Shown here one piece after another: positions 52,612-62,500 of a stretch of DNA of 63,615 nucleotides; position 1 is the stretch's first letter, and each line of letters starts with the position of its first letter. A program made the translations under genes and the position numbers. This DNA comes from Opitutia bacterium (GTDB lineage Bacteria; Verrucomicrobiota; Verrucomicrobiia; Opitutales; Opitutaceae): positions 1-63,615 of the forward strand of contig CANJIU010000051.1 in the NCBI GenBank assembly GCA_947474365.1, written 5' to 3'. A model generated the notes under the pieces. That model searched no databases. It was not told where the DNA came from and saw only the letters and a list, made by a program, of their open reading frames with translations.

Positions 52612-52645
52612 CGCGGTGAAGTCAAAATGTCGCCAGACATGGGTA

Positions 52646-55600
52646 TTATTTTTGCAAGGCGGAGTCAGGGGATTGCACGATCAGGCGGAGCGCATCCTGG
52701 ACGCGGTCGAGGCTTTGCCCATTGGCCACCACCCAGTTGACGGCGGAGGTCGCGGTGCGGCCGGAGAGGTGATGGCCGTTTCCCGAGGTGTCGGCGGCGG
52801 TGCGTCCGGTGCTCTCATCGAGCAGCCAGTTGCCCACGAGGCCGGTCTTTTCGGCGGGAACGCCCTCCTTCATCCCCTGCTGAAGTTGTGCGGCCGTGCG
52901 GGCCACGTTCCAAAAGCGAGCCTGAGAGATGAAGCCAGGGAACACGCCCAATCCTGGATTCCCATCGGAGCGCACGCCCTCGCCGATACTAAAGGGCTCG
53001 TTGACCGCGGCCGGGGGCACGACCGTAGCCGCCGACTGCGCGTTTTGCGTGCCGTTGAAGTAGAGACGAATGGTGGCGCCGTCGTAGGCCAGAGCCAAAT
53101 GGGTCCAGACGCCGGCAACGAGCGGCCCCGTGCTCTGCAATCCACGACTGGAGTTGGGCGTGCCGTCGTGGACCTCGAACCCGACCCTGCCCCCGGGGTT
53201 AAGGATGAGATTCGACAGTCCGTAGATGCCCGGAACTTCGGAGGGATCGCCCCGCTTGCCAGCAATGTGCGACCAGTTTGTCGCCGAAATGCTCGTGGGA
53301 AAGACCCAGGCTTCGATAGTGAACTTCGCGCCGGCATCGAACGCCGCGACCTTGGGCGCAGCCAGGCCGGAGGACGCGCTGCCGGAAAAGGCCTGCGGTT
53401 TGGCCCCCGGATAGTTGCTGATCGGCAGTGGCACCGGAATGCCGGCCAGGTGGCGCTGGAGGATCTGCCGGGTGTTCGCGGTCAGGCCGCCACCGCAGAA
53501 CAGGAGGTTCAGGCGATCAATCAACGCGGTGGAGTCGCCGCTCAACGGGAGCAGCGAGCTGAAATCATTACGGAAGTAAGGCGACGGCACCGGTGCCGTC
53601 GCGATGACGGGAGGAGTCTTGTAGATGATTTCGAGAAACGCATTGGGCACCTTCAGCGCCAGGCTGGAATCCACAATCTGCATCTCCGGCGCGACCAACC
53701 CCGCATCCGCCAACGGCCCCGGAGGCGAATACTCGGGCGAGAAGAAATTGAAGACCGAGGGAGAATTGTACGCCGCCTGCCCAAACCGGTCGTTCGAGGG
53801 AAAGGCAAACGACCCCGGCGGGTAAAAGCCCCCACGCGGATCGTTGAACAAACCATCCGCGAAGCGCCCGTTCGGCGCCGACGTCTTCAGGACCCGCATC
53901 AGGTTGATATAGCGGATGAGAGGCTCCCGGATCTTGCCGTAACCCACGTTGGCGATGACTTCGGGGGAACGCGCCTCGTAGTCGGTGAGAATCGCCGTGG
54001 CCACCGCCGCCAGGTCACCCCGCACGCCGCGTCCATTGTTGGCAAATACACTCGCGACGCGGAACACGTATCCCGCGCTGGGATTGCTCGTCACCAACCG
54101 CTTGATGAGCTGCTTGCAGATGAAGGGTGCCGTATTGGGATGGTTGAAGAGGGCGTCCAGCAGGACCTTCAGATCGGCGGGGCCCGACTGATTGGCCGGG
54201 ACGATGGTCGGAGCCGCCGCGCGTGGCGACAACTGCTGCAGGCTGATGATGCGTTTCTCGGTCGTGTCGTGATAAGCGTCGTAGTTCTTCAGCGGCTGCA
54301 GCCGGCCATTGTCCGGCGGAAAGTACGGGATTCGGTCGGGCCCCCAGTAGCTGCCCGACTCGTAGGACGGATCAGTGAAGAAGTCGTTTTTCTTGTTGGT
54401 GTACGCCCAGCCGGTGAAGACCTTCGCGGTTTCGGTAATCGTGATGTTGTCGTAGGTGGGAATCGGCCGGCCGCGCTCATCCAGGAGCAAGGTTCCATCC
54501 GGCTGGAGTTGCACCAGGCCCACGGTGAACAGCTGCTGAATCTCCCGCGCGTAGTTTTCATCCGGGCTCGTGCCCTTCACCGCATCGGCCTTCTGGTTGC
54601 GCATGTAGGTGAGATAATTCGCCATTTCCGGGTGGAGAGTGACCTTTTCCAGCAGGCTGCGAAAATTGCCGAAGGCCCCGGTCGCCAGGATGTCGTGGTA
54701 CTGCGCTTTCGGTTCGGCGCGCTCGTCGTCGGAGTCGGAAACCACAAAAATTTCGCTCAAGGCGAAGGCGATGCGCTGGCGCAGTTGATCAGGGGAGGTC
54801 ACCACCAATTTCCACCACGCAAACGTGTGGTTCACCAAATCCACCGCGGGAAAGGCGGTCAGGTCCGGATTGAGAAATGGATTGGGGAATCGCGTGACGT
54901 CATCGCGCAGGAGCGCATGGAGCGAAGTCATCGGCAGGGCCATCTGGGCCTGAATCCAGCCGGGAACGCCGAGGCGTTTCGCCTCCGCGATCGCTTCGTC
55001 TGTGGCGCCAAACGTGGCTTGGTTGAGGAGCCGCGCGGCATCGAGATCGGTGAGGTTGCTGAGAACCGACGCGTCGAGCGGCGGCGCGGCGGCAGGCGGG
55101 GTGAACTTGCTTGAGCCGGTCGCCGTCACGAGCGAGCCCACCACTTCGCCCGCCGGATATTTCGCCGTATCGAGGCTGACGTAGATGCGCCCCTCGTTGA
55201 GCGCCTTGATGATGTCGTTGCGCGAGTAGATGCCGATCGGACCGATGACCCACGGCCGTTCCGCCAGTTGACCAGTGGGAAGGCTGAGCAAGTAATCATT
55301 GGTGCCCGCCAGCCGGAGGTACGCCGCCGTCTGGGCGGAACTGAGGTTGGAAATGTTGACGTTGACCGTGGCAGTGCCATCGGCCGCGAAACTGATCGCA
55401 GCGAAACCGCCCGCGAGGGAACTGGGGGCGTTCGCGCTCGGCCGCAGTTGCGCGAAGTAGAGATTGGAGTTGGGCTTCACCTCCGCCGCGGCCGATTCGG
55501 TGAGATCATAAACCTCCACCAGCGCTTCACCCGTCGCTCCGCCCACGCCGGAGACCTGCAACGTATAGTTGCCCGGCGTCAGGTTCGTCAGGAGCGCAGC

Positions 55601-56368
55601 GTCCTTCGATCCGGCGGCGAGAATGAACGCGCCAGCCTGCCCAAAGGTCGTGGCGAGTTGCGGACCCGTGCCGCTGGCGTTGCCGATCGCCGTCTCCCAA
55701 TTGTCGTTCTCCGCAATCTTCGTCGTGCCGCGGTAGAGTTCGAGCTTGGGATCGGCGAGCGTACCCGCCACGCCGAAGGCTCCCAGCGTGGGCCCCACCG
55801 CCCGAATCAACAACCGCCGCGACGCCGTCCCGGGCGAGATCGTGATGCCGGGAATCAAAATGTTCGAACCGGTCCCGACCTGCGCGCGCGTAGAAAGATT
55901 GTAGAGGCGCGTCCCGCTGCTCCCGACCTCGTACACTTCCACCAGCGCCACTCCCCTCACCCCGCCGACTCCCGTCACCTGCGCGGTGTAACCACCCGGC
56001 GCCAACGTCACGACGAGCGAGGCATCCTTCGATCCCGGCGTCAGCTGAAACGCCCCCACCGACGTGAACGTGGCGACGTCGCTGGCGGTGAAGTTGTCGT
56101 TCTCCGCAATCTTGGTTGTGCCGCGGTAGAGTTCGAGCTTCGGATCGGCCAGCGTGCCCGTCACGCCGAACACCCCGAGCGTCGGCCCCACCGCGCGGAT
56201 GAGCACCGTCTTGTCCGCCCCAGGTCCGATGGTGAAGCCGGTGACGAGCACATCCGCCCCCCCGCCCTGCGCGCGGATCGAGAGGTTGGAGAGGCGCGCC
56301 TCCTGGGCAAGAGCCGCGAGCGACGCCAAGAACCAGACCAATCCGCCAAAAATGTGGGTTACCTTCAT
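52646..56368 (-). CDS. Multidomain exported DUF1800 protein
   Basis: The 1240-residue protein has a Sec signal (MKVTHIFGGLVWFLASLAALAQ). Next come two copies of a roughly 125-residue module (about 24-150 and 150-285) containing LADPKLELYRGTTKIAENDN and ending in ALVEVY. A CHRD-like domain follows (about 293-405, LYFAQLRPSANAPSSLAGGF). The DUF1800 core (about 440-970) opens with LDAARLLNQATFGATDEAIA. A C-terminal LamG-like domain (about 1010-1180) has KFTIEAWVFPTSISATNWSH and GVWTHLALAYDGATIRLYFN. The added modules suggest a large surface or secreted protein that binds polymers; catalysis is unproven. The start at 56368 begins the signal peptide. It is upstream of the DUF1501 gene in the same direction. 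Confidence 0.9.
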   Translation of the reverse strand: MKVTHIFGGLVWFLASLAALAQEARLSNLSIRAQGGGADVLVTGFTIGPGADKTVLIRAVGPTLGVFGVTGTLADPKLELYRGTTKIAENDNFTASDVATFTSVGAFQLTPGSKDASLVVTLAPGGYTAQVTGVGGVRGVALVEVYEVGSSGTRLYNLSTRAQVGTGSNILIPGITISPGTASRRLLIRAVGPTLGAFGVAGTLADPKLELYRGTTKIAENDNWETAIGNASGTGPQLATTFGQAGAFILAAGSKDAALLTNLTPGNYTLQVSGVGGATGEALVEVYDLTESAAAEVKPNSNLYFAQLRPSANAPSSLAGGFAAISFAADGTATVNVNISNLSSAQTAAYLRLAGTNDYLLSLPTGQLAERPWVIGPIGIYSRNDIIKALNEGRIYVSLDTAKYPAGEVVGSLVTATGSSKFTPPAAAPPLDASVLSNLTDLDAARLLNQATFGATDEAIAEAKRLGVPGWIQAQMALPMTSLHALLRDDVTRFPNPFLNPDLTAFPAVDLVNHTFAWWKLVVTSPDQLRQRIAFALSEIFVVSDSDDERAEPKAQYHDILATGAFGNFRSLLEKVTLHPEMANYLTYMRNQKADAVKGTSPDENYAREIQQLFTVGLVQLQPDGTLLLDERGRPIPTYDNITITETAKVFTGWAYTNKKNDFFTDPSYESGSYWGPDRIPYFPPDNGRLQPLKNYDAYHDTTEKRIISLQQLSPRAAAPTIVPANQSGPADLKVLLDALFNHPNTAPFICKQLIKRLVTSNPSAGYVFRVASVFANNGRGVRGDLAAVATAILTDYEARSPEVIANVGYGKIREPLIRYINLMRVLKTSAPNGRFADGLFNDPRGGFYPPGSFAFPSNDRFGQAAYNSPSVFNFFSPEYSPPGPLADAGLVAPEMQIVDSSLALKVPNAFLEIIYKTPPVIATAPVPSPYFRNDFSSLLPLSGDSTALIDRLNLLFCGGGLTANTRQILQRHLAGIPVPLPISNYPGAKPQAFSGSASSGLAAPKVAAFDAGAKFTIEAWVFPTSISATNWSHIAGKRGDPSEVPGIYGLSNLILNPGGRVGFEVHDGTPNSSRGLQSTGPLVAGVWTHLALAYDGATIRLYFNGTQNAQSAATVVPPAAVNEPFSIGEGVRSDGNPGLGVFPGFISQARFWNVARTAAQLQQGMKEGVPAEKTGLVGNWLLDESTGRTAADTSGNGHHLSGRTATSAVNWVVANGQSLDRVQDALRLIVQSPDSALQK

Positions 56369-56868
56369 GGGAAAATCAGCCAAAACAAATTAACAAACTA
56401 CCTCGGGGTGGAGGCGGGGTGCCCTCACCCCGCGGGATTTCGCTTCCGAATCGCCCGCCCGCGCGGTGAGGGCACCGCGCCCCCATCGAACCGGACTTTT
56501 GCCGTCGTGTAGAGCTCGAACTCTTCCCAACGCGGCCGGAGGGCCGCAACCAAAGGCGCAGACTTTGGACACCGTTCCGAAAACGGGTGTTGCACCACCG
56601 AGCCAAGGGGCCCGGAGTCCAAACGGATTTTGCCGCCAGAGAACGCAAGGAACGCAGAGACCAAACCACGATCCGATCTTTGCGCTCTCTGCGTTCCTTT
56701 GCGGCCATGACCTGCCGGAGTCGTTGGCTGCGGCGCCGGCACGATCCCATTTGCGCCTTTTGCGGCGAAGACGGTCGATTTGTCCTCCGTGGGCCACCGC
56801 GCCCCTGAATTCCTTCCTCATCAGTGTTCATCAGCGCAAATCAGTGGTTCAACCGCCTTGCCTCCACC
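56369..56868. other. Intergenic region with repeats
   Basis: No gene is visible in these 500 bp. It contains the GGCGGGGTGCCCTCACCCCGC-type hairpin (56409-56434) with an inverted partner around 56460-56485. It also holds the second copy of the block that follows DUF1501 genes (56617-56868), including the GAACGCAAGGAACGCAGAG hairpin (56641-56704). Confidence 0.75.
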
Positions 56869-58110
56869 TCACCCCATGAACCCCAGATCCCGTTTCGCGA
56901 ACCGCCCGATGTTCGGCAGCACGACCGGCAGGTTCGCATCGCTCACCCCGAACCAGCGCGCGAGGGTCGCGTTGTATTCATCGACACTGGTGCTCGGAAT
57001 CCAGCGGCCGCGACCCACGTCATCGTCGGCATCAACCGTGAGGCTCGGCATCTTGCCGTAGATGTCGCCGCCTTGGACGGCGCCGCCCATGATCATCTGG
57101 TGGTTGCCCCAGCCGTGGTCCGTGCCGCCGGCGTTGGGGACGTACGTGCGGCCGAAGTCGGAGGCCGTGAAGGTCGTCACCTGATTGGCAACGCCGAGTT
57201 CGACGGTGGCGGCGTAGAACGACTTCATCGCGCCGCTGAGTTCGGTGAGGAGCGGGCCGTAGGCGTTGGCTTGCGCGCCGTGCGTGTCCCAGCCGCGGAG
57301 CTGCACGAAGAACACCTGCCGGCGCAGCCCGAGCGCCTGCGAAATGGAGATGAGCTTCGCCACCATCGCGAGGTTCCGGGCCGTGCCCGTGCCGGGAAAC
57401 AACGTTTTCAGCGTGGGTGCCGTCCTCAGCACCGTGCCGAGCAAATCGCCGTCGTCGATCGCCTCCTTGGTGATGGAGCCGAAGGCGGCGGCGAGGGCGT
57501 TCGCCTGCGGATTGCCCAAGATGGCTTTCATACCGGCCGAGCGGGCGTTGAACACGCCGTTGGTCGTGACGGGCGAGGTGAAATAATTCATCGAAACCAC
57601 GCCCCCGGAACTGACCGAATACGGCTGCACGACATTTCCACGCTGGAAGGAGTTGGCGCCGTCCAGCGAAATCGACATCGAGATCTGGTTGTTCGAGTTC
57701 AGCGCGTCGAGGATGTCGGCCAGCCGGCCTCCCCAGCCGGTTTCAAAGGGTTTGTCCGGCACGCTACTCTGCCACTGGAGCGCCTGGTCGTTATGCGAGA
57801 AGAGCTGGGGCGGAAGGTTGTCGCCGGCCTTGTAGTGGGCAAGGGTGGTGGGCCGCACCAACATGCCGACATTGGCGAGGACGGCGATCTTGTTCTGCCC
57901 GAAGAGCGACTGCAGTTCCGAAGCGGAAGGGTGCCAGCCATAGCTGCGCCCGTCAGAATATTTCTTAGGGGCGAGCGGAAGCAGGGAAGCGCGGGCCACG
58001 GCGAGATCGGCGCGCGCCGAGGCGTAGCTCGCGTGGCTCGCCGCGTCAGACGGGATCACGAGACTAGTGCCGTCGTTGCCACCTTGGAGGAAGAGACACA
58101 CGAGCGCCTT
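56869..58110 (-). pseudogene. DUF1501 gene truncated at its N-terminus
   Basis: The remnant has about 413 residues, from ALVCLFLQGGNDGTS to a C-terminus (RFAKRDLGFMG) nearly identical to the intact paralogue at 51093-52490. The first roughly 55 residues, including the Tat signal, are missing: homology stops at about 58110, just before the 46-bp repeat. Without export signal or proper start it is probably not functional, although an in-frame ATG-like start at 58101 could give a cytoplasmic fragment. Confidence 0.85.
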
Positions 58111-58119
58111 ACCGACCGA

Positions 58120-58165
58120 ACCGATAGGAAACTGGATTTTCAGGGGATCGGGCCGGGAGGGGTTT
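58120..58165. repeat. 46-bp direct repeat, right copy
   Basis: Identical to 49649-49694. It marks the right junction of the inserted segment, just outside the truncated DUF1501 gene. Confidence 0.95.
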
Positions 58166-58368
58166 TCGGCGAAATCACCAACATGACGGTCGGCGGCTTT
58201 AAGAACGCGCTTTGCGATATCGGTCTGCCATGCAAATTGACTCTACCGACGATAGTGCGCGGCGATCCGCTCAAGGTCGCGGCCTTCAAGGGATGCCAGC
58301 GGCATGTTTTTCGATTTGAGTGCGAAGGGCATGCTCTGATCGCGGATATCCTTCTGAAGGCGGAATAG
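58120..58368 (+). pseudogene. 3' half of the interrupted small exported-protein gene
   Basis: The frame continues the protein begun at 49532: after the shared DRKLDFQGIGPGGV it reads FGEITNMTVGGFKNALCDIG, then a cysteine-containing beta-rich tail ending ADILLKAE and TAG at 58366-58368. It has no start codon of its own. The tail has three spaced cysteines (CDIGLPC, KGC, FEC), and I cannot assign a family; a small beta-barrel such as a PilZ-like fold is only a guess. Confidence 0.8.
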
Positions 58369-58406
58369 CACGCGGCGCCTCTTTCTGAAAGTTTCGCTGG
58401 CCCTGT

Positions 58407-59483
58407 TCAGCGCTTGTCGAAGCCGAATTCCAGGCCGACCATTACGATCAGCGGGGCATGTAGATCGAGTCGGGCATAGCGGTTGCCCTGGGTTACGGTG
58501 AGTCGCGGTCCCCGCAAGGCATCCGCGCCGATCAAAAGGGCGAGGCGGGGCGTAAACGCCCTCCGCAGCGAAAGACCGGCGAACGCGCCGAAATCGGACC
58601 GATTGCGTCCGCCCGTCGCGGTTAGCACAGACCCGGATGCGACCACTTGGTCGCTCGTGGCGAATGTTACTCGCGAAACAAAGTAGGCGACCCCGCCCCG
58701 CACTTGCAGCGACCAGTGATCGCTTTCGGGCAGATCGCGCTCGGCGCGGGCGCGGCCAAACTCAAACCATGGTCCCAGATGAAGAATGGTGGTGCGACTG
58801 ACCAGTTCCTGGCGGCCGTTCAAGGTCCCACTCGTTGCCGAGAAAGTCCGGTTGGGGGTATCGCCGATTCGTTGATCGCCCGGCAAGGGCGAGAACCGGC
58901 CGGAATAGGGGGCCCGTTGCGGCACCACCCCGCCGAGGAGATAGGTGTCGGTCAGGGTGCGGAGATTGGCCGCAACCGGTCCGGAGGATGTTTGGCGCAA
59001 CGTGGAGAACTCCGCGCCGGCGCCGAGTCCCCAATCCCGGTCGGGCCGAGGGGTGCGCTGCAGTGAGACCCGGGCGTTAAGGTGCCATGCTGGCTGCCTT
59101 TGCTTGGCATCCGCAGAAAGATACGGACCGGCGGCCAGTTGCGTGCGATGCAGGGAAAGCGTCCCCGCCTTGAGATCGACCTGGGCATCGCTAGTATAGG
59201 CGAAATAACCGGTGCGGCTGGCGAGCGGCCCGGCCGGCCCGTCGCCGAGATTGCCGGAAGCATCGACGCGATTGAAACCATCATCGTAGAAGCGGTCGGT
59301 CTTGGGCGAGAGGGTGGGATCGGCAGTGGTTGTGGCTCCGTAGGTTACTCGGCTCTTGAGCCAAAGGCTGGGGCCGGCCTCAAGATGCCAGCGGAAAAAT
59401 GGCGGCTCCGCCGCCTCGCCGGCGAGGGTGGTGATGGCCAGCACCGCGGCGGTTATACTGAGTTGAGAGAGAGTCGTTTTCAT
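58407..59483 (-). CDS. Putative outer-membrane beta-barrel protein
   Basis: The 358-residue protein has a signal peptide ending near TLAGEAAE. It has alternating amphipathic strands through most of its length (LSLHRTQLAAGPYLS, WSLQVRGGVAYFVSRVTFA, LIVMVGLEFGFDKR) and an aromatic near the C-terminus, as in autotransporter-like or OmpA-like barrels. It has no recognisable passenger domain. It starts 25 bp after the stop of the giant MBG/Ig protein, so the two are probably co-transcribed, and the barrel could anchor or export that protein. Function is inferred only from context. Confidence 0.75.
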   Translation of the reverse strand: MKTTLSQLSITAAVLAITTLAGEAAEPPFFRWHLEAGPSLWLKSRVTYGATTTADPTLSPKTDRFYDDGFNRVDASGNLGDGPAGPLASRTGYFAYTSDAQVDLKAGTLSLHRTQLAAGPYLSADAKQRQPAWHLNARVSLQRTPRPDRDWGLGAGAEFSTLRQTSSGPVAANLRTLTDTYLLGGVVPQRAPYSGRFSPLPGDQRIGDTPNRTFSATSGTLNGRQELVSRTTILHLGPWFEFGRARAERDLPESDHWSLQVRGGVAYFVSRVTFATSDQVVASGSVLTATGGRNRSDFGAFAGLSLRRAFTPRLALLIGADALRGPRLTVTQGNRYARLDLHAPLIVMVGLEFGFDKR

Positions 59484-59508
59484 GGATAGAGGTGGAACCC
59501 GCGGCGGG

Positions 59509-62500
59509 TTAGTCGATGAGGTATATCTCGATTAGCGCTTGGCCCTCGGCGGTGCCTTTGCCTTGGGCCACCAAGGTGTAGGCGCCTGGAGGGAGGCGGG
59601 TGACGATCACGGCATCGCGGGAGCCGGGCGTAAGGTCGAAGGCTCCGACTCGACGGAACAATGACTCGCCGACGACGGTGGATTGCACGGCGGCCCAATC
59701 GTCGTTGGTGGCAATCGGCGTGGAAGAGCCCGCGGCGTAGAGGGTGAGCGTGGGGTCCGCCAGCGCATCGTTCACGCCAAACGTCGCAAGGCCGGGCCCC
59801 ACTACCCGCGCAAGCAGGCGCAGCGTGGTGTTGCCTTCGATGGTGAGGCCGGCGATCAGTGCGCCATCACCCGGCAGAATCTTGGCGCGGGTGGAGACAT
59901 TCGCGATCCTGCTGTCGCCGCTATAGCGCCCGAGGGCGTCGTAGAGTTCCACCAAGACCACGCCGGGAGCGCTGCTACGGTTAAGCGTCTGGATCGAGTA
60001 GTTTTCGGCGAGTAGGCGACGCGCCAAGGCCGCATCTTTGGCGGTGGAAGCAAGGGGGAACGCTCCAACCAAGCCGGTCGCCGTGAGCGTTTCGCCGGAC
60101 GTGACATCGGTGGCCCAATCGTCGTTTTCCGCTATGAGCGTGCTGCCGCGGTAGAGTTGAAGGGCGGGATTAGCGATTGCGGTCGCCAAGCCAAAGGAGC
60201 GCAGGGTCTCGCCCACGCTGCGCACCAAGACGGGCCGGGATCCGGCGCCATCGATCACGAAGCCGGTGATGAGCGGCGGGCCGGCCGCTTCCAGTTGCGC
60301 GCGGACGGACAGGTTGACGATGCGCCCGGGATTGTTGCTCGCCAGCGCAACCCGGGAGGTCTGCGACTGCACGATGGATTTTCCGTCGTTCACCAGGACG
60401 TAGTAGTCGCCTTCGTCGGCCATGTTGGCTTTGGCGACGGAGAAGGTGGCGGCCGTGGCTCCGGCGACGGGAGCGCCGTCGCGATACCACTGGTAGGTAA
60501 ACGGGCCGGCACCGTTGGGCGTGACTTGCAGCGTGGCCGTGCCGTTGGGGGTGGCCTGAACCGGCTGGGGCTGAGCCGCGAGAGTGAGGGAGCCGGCGCC
60601 CGGCGCCGTCACCAGCAGGCGGTATTCGCGCGCCGCGGTAGGAACCGAGTTGGTCTTGGGCCAGCCATCATCCAGCCAGTTGATCGAGGTTCCGGTGCCG
60701 GCGACTGCGACGGGTGAGGTCACCCAAGAAGCCGTCGCGCTGTCGCGATATTGGATCCAGTAAGTTTGGTTGAGGGCAGTGGCGAATTCGATGTAACGCC
60801 GACCGCTCGGCGCCAGCACGGTGCGATCGATGGGAGCCGTGGTGCCGAGCGGGCTCGCGGTGGTGCCGACGGAATTGATTTCCAAGGTGACGGCAGGTTC
60901 GGGGAACTGCGCGACGTTGGGCGCAAAGTATTCGATGATGAACACGCGAACCTCAGCCGGTTGAAGGGGGCGGGTATCTTCGATAGCCGGTTGCCCGGTC
61001 GCCGTGGTGGTGCTCCGGGAGTAGAGTGAGACACCGCCGGGGAGGCTCGGGATCAAGACGCGGAACGAGTCGATCACGTAAGGGGTGGAGTTGGTGACCT
61101 GAACGCGTTGTTCGTAGAGGCTTGTCTGGGGATTCAGCGCTAGCTGGGTGACCAGATTTAGCTTCGGGTTATAGATGGTGACCTGGACCGGCACGACGTC
61201 CTTGGATCCGTCGGCATAGGTCAGTTCCACCGAGACCGTAGTCTGCTGCACCGAGCCGTCTTGGCGCGTGGGCGAACCTACCACCAGTTGCCCGGCGGCG
61301 CCCGTCCCGGAAACGGTCACGCCTTTGACCACGGTGGGATCAAACTGCACAACGCTACCGCTCACCAATTGTTTGCCGCCCGAACTGATGGAAGCAATCG
61401 GCGCACTGACATCCGTGCCGCCCAAGGTGGCCAAGACGACGGTGAACGGAGGATCGATCCGATCGATATCCGTGTTTCCGCGTTCGTCAGTCGTGGTGAT
61501 CGTGATGGTATCCTGACCGAAGAATCCGGTAGGGGCTTGGTAGATGAGCTGGGCCAAGGCGGTATTAAGAGTGGGCACCAAACCTCGGAACGTGAGGCTG
61601 GTTTCGTTTAAGCCGGAGCCGGCTAGGAGCGTGAGGCCCGTGCGGTTCGGCAGCGTGAGCAACCCTACCCCAGCGCTTAGCGTGACGGTAAGCTCGGGGC
61701 TGTCGGCGTCGGCGACAGCAAACACACTGCCGTCCGGCCCTGTCACCCGTGCAGGATCGCCGGTGAATGCAAGCGGGCCGGTGGGCACGGTGTTTACCGG
61801 TGGGGCCGTCACTTGTAGGGTAAACGTGGTGGAGGCGGTGAATTCTCCGTCAGTCCCGGTCAGTGTCAGCGTGAAACTGCCGGCGGCGTCCGGCGTGCCG
61901 GAGAACGTGCGCGCAACCGGATCGAAGACCAAACCCGGTGGCAGGCCGGTGATCCGGTAGGTGAGGGGGGCATTGTCGACATCCGTAAATGGAGAAATGG
62001 TGATTGGCCCGAATGCCCGACCGGCGGTGGCGGGCGGCAATGTGATCGGCGCGGAGACCGGTGCATCGTTTGCCCCGGCAATTATGATTGAGAGACGCGC
62101 TCCGGCTGTTCGGTTGAACCTGTCGCCCAGAGTGTAATCAAACGAGTCGGTCAGTGACTGCCCGACATTGAGGGCTTCGACAGCAGGCAGCGCGTTGTTG
62201 ACCACGTAGGAAAAGGTGCCGTCCACCGCGGCGGTAAGCGTGCCGTATTTCCCGTTGAGGGAGACGGGACTGCTGTTCACAGCGATGCCCCCCATGAGTC
62301 TAACGATGATCGCAGTCCCCGTATCGTTCGCGAGGACGTTCCCCTGAGGGTTTAGACCAGCGGTGCCGTTGGCGACGCCTGAGCTTTCGACGGCACGCAC
62401 AGTATCGTCGTTCGCCGCGGGTGCAGCGGGCATTTCTACCACTAGGGGCACCGTCGCGGTGATGGGGCCGGTGTAGTTGGTGACATCGGTGGGCATGAAG

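Larger units (their letters stand above)
49649..58119. mobile_element. 8,471-bp inserted segment flanked by 46-bp direct repeats
   Basis: One repeat copy plus 8,425 bp interrupts the small exported-protein gene. The insert holds a TonB-receptor C-terminal fragment, a membrane-anchored protein, a DUF1501 gene, a DUF1800 gene and an N-terminally truncated DUF1501 gene. Both outermost genes are cut at the junctions. The inner ends are not inverted repeats of each other, and no transposase, integrase or replication gene is present. So this is not a recognisable transposon or integrative element. Fragment capture at a staggered break, recombination through the 46-bp sequence, or an assembly chimera all remain open. 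Confidence 0.65.

Noticed and set aside
49649..58119. Transposon, prophage or integrative element with its own recombinase
   Set aside because: None of the insert's genes resembles a transposase, integrase, phage or plasmid gene, and the inner ends are not inverted repeats, so a classical mobile element is not supported.
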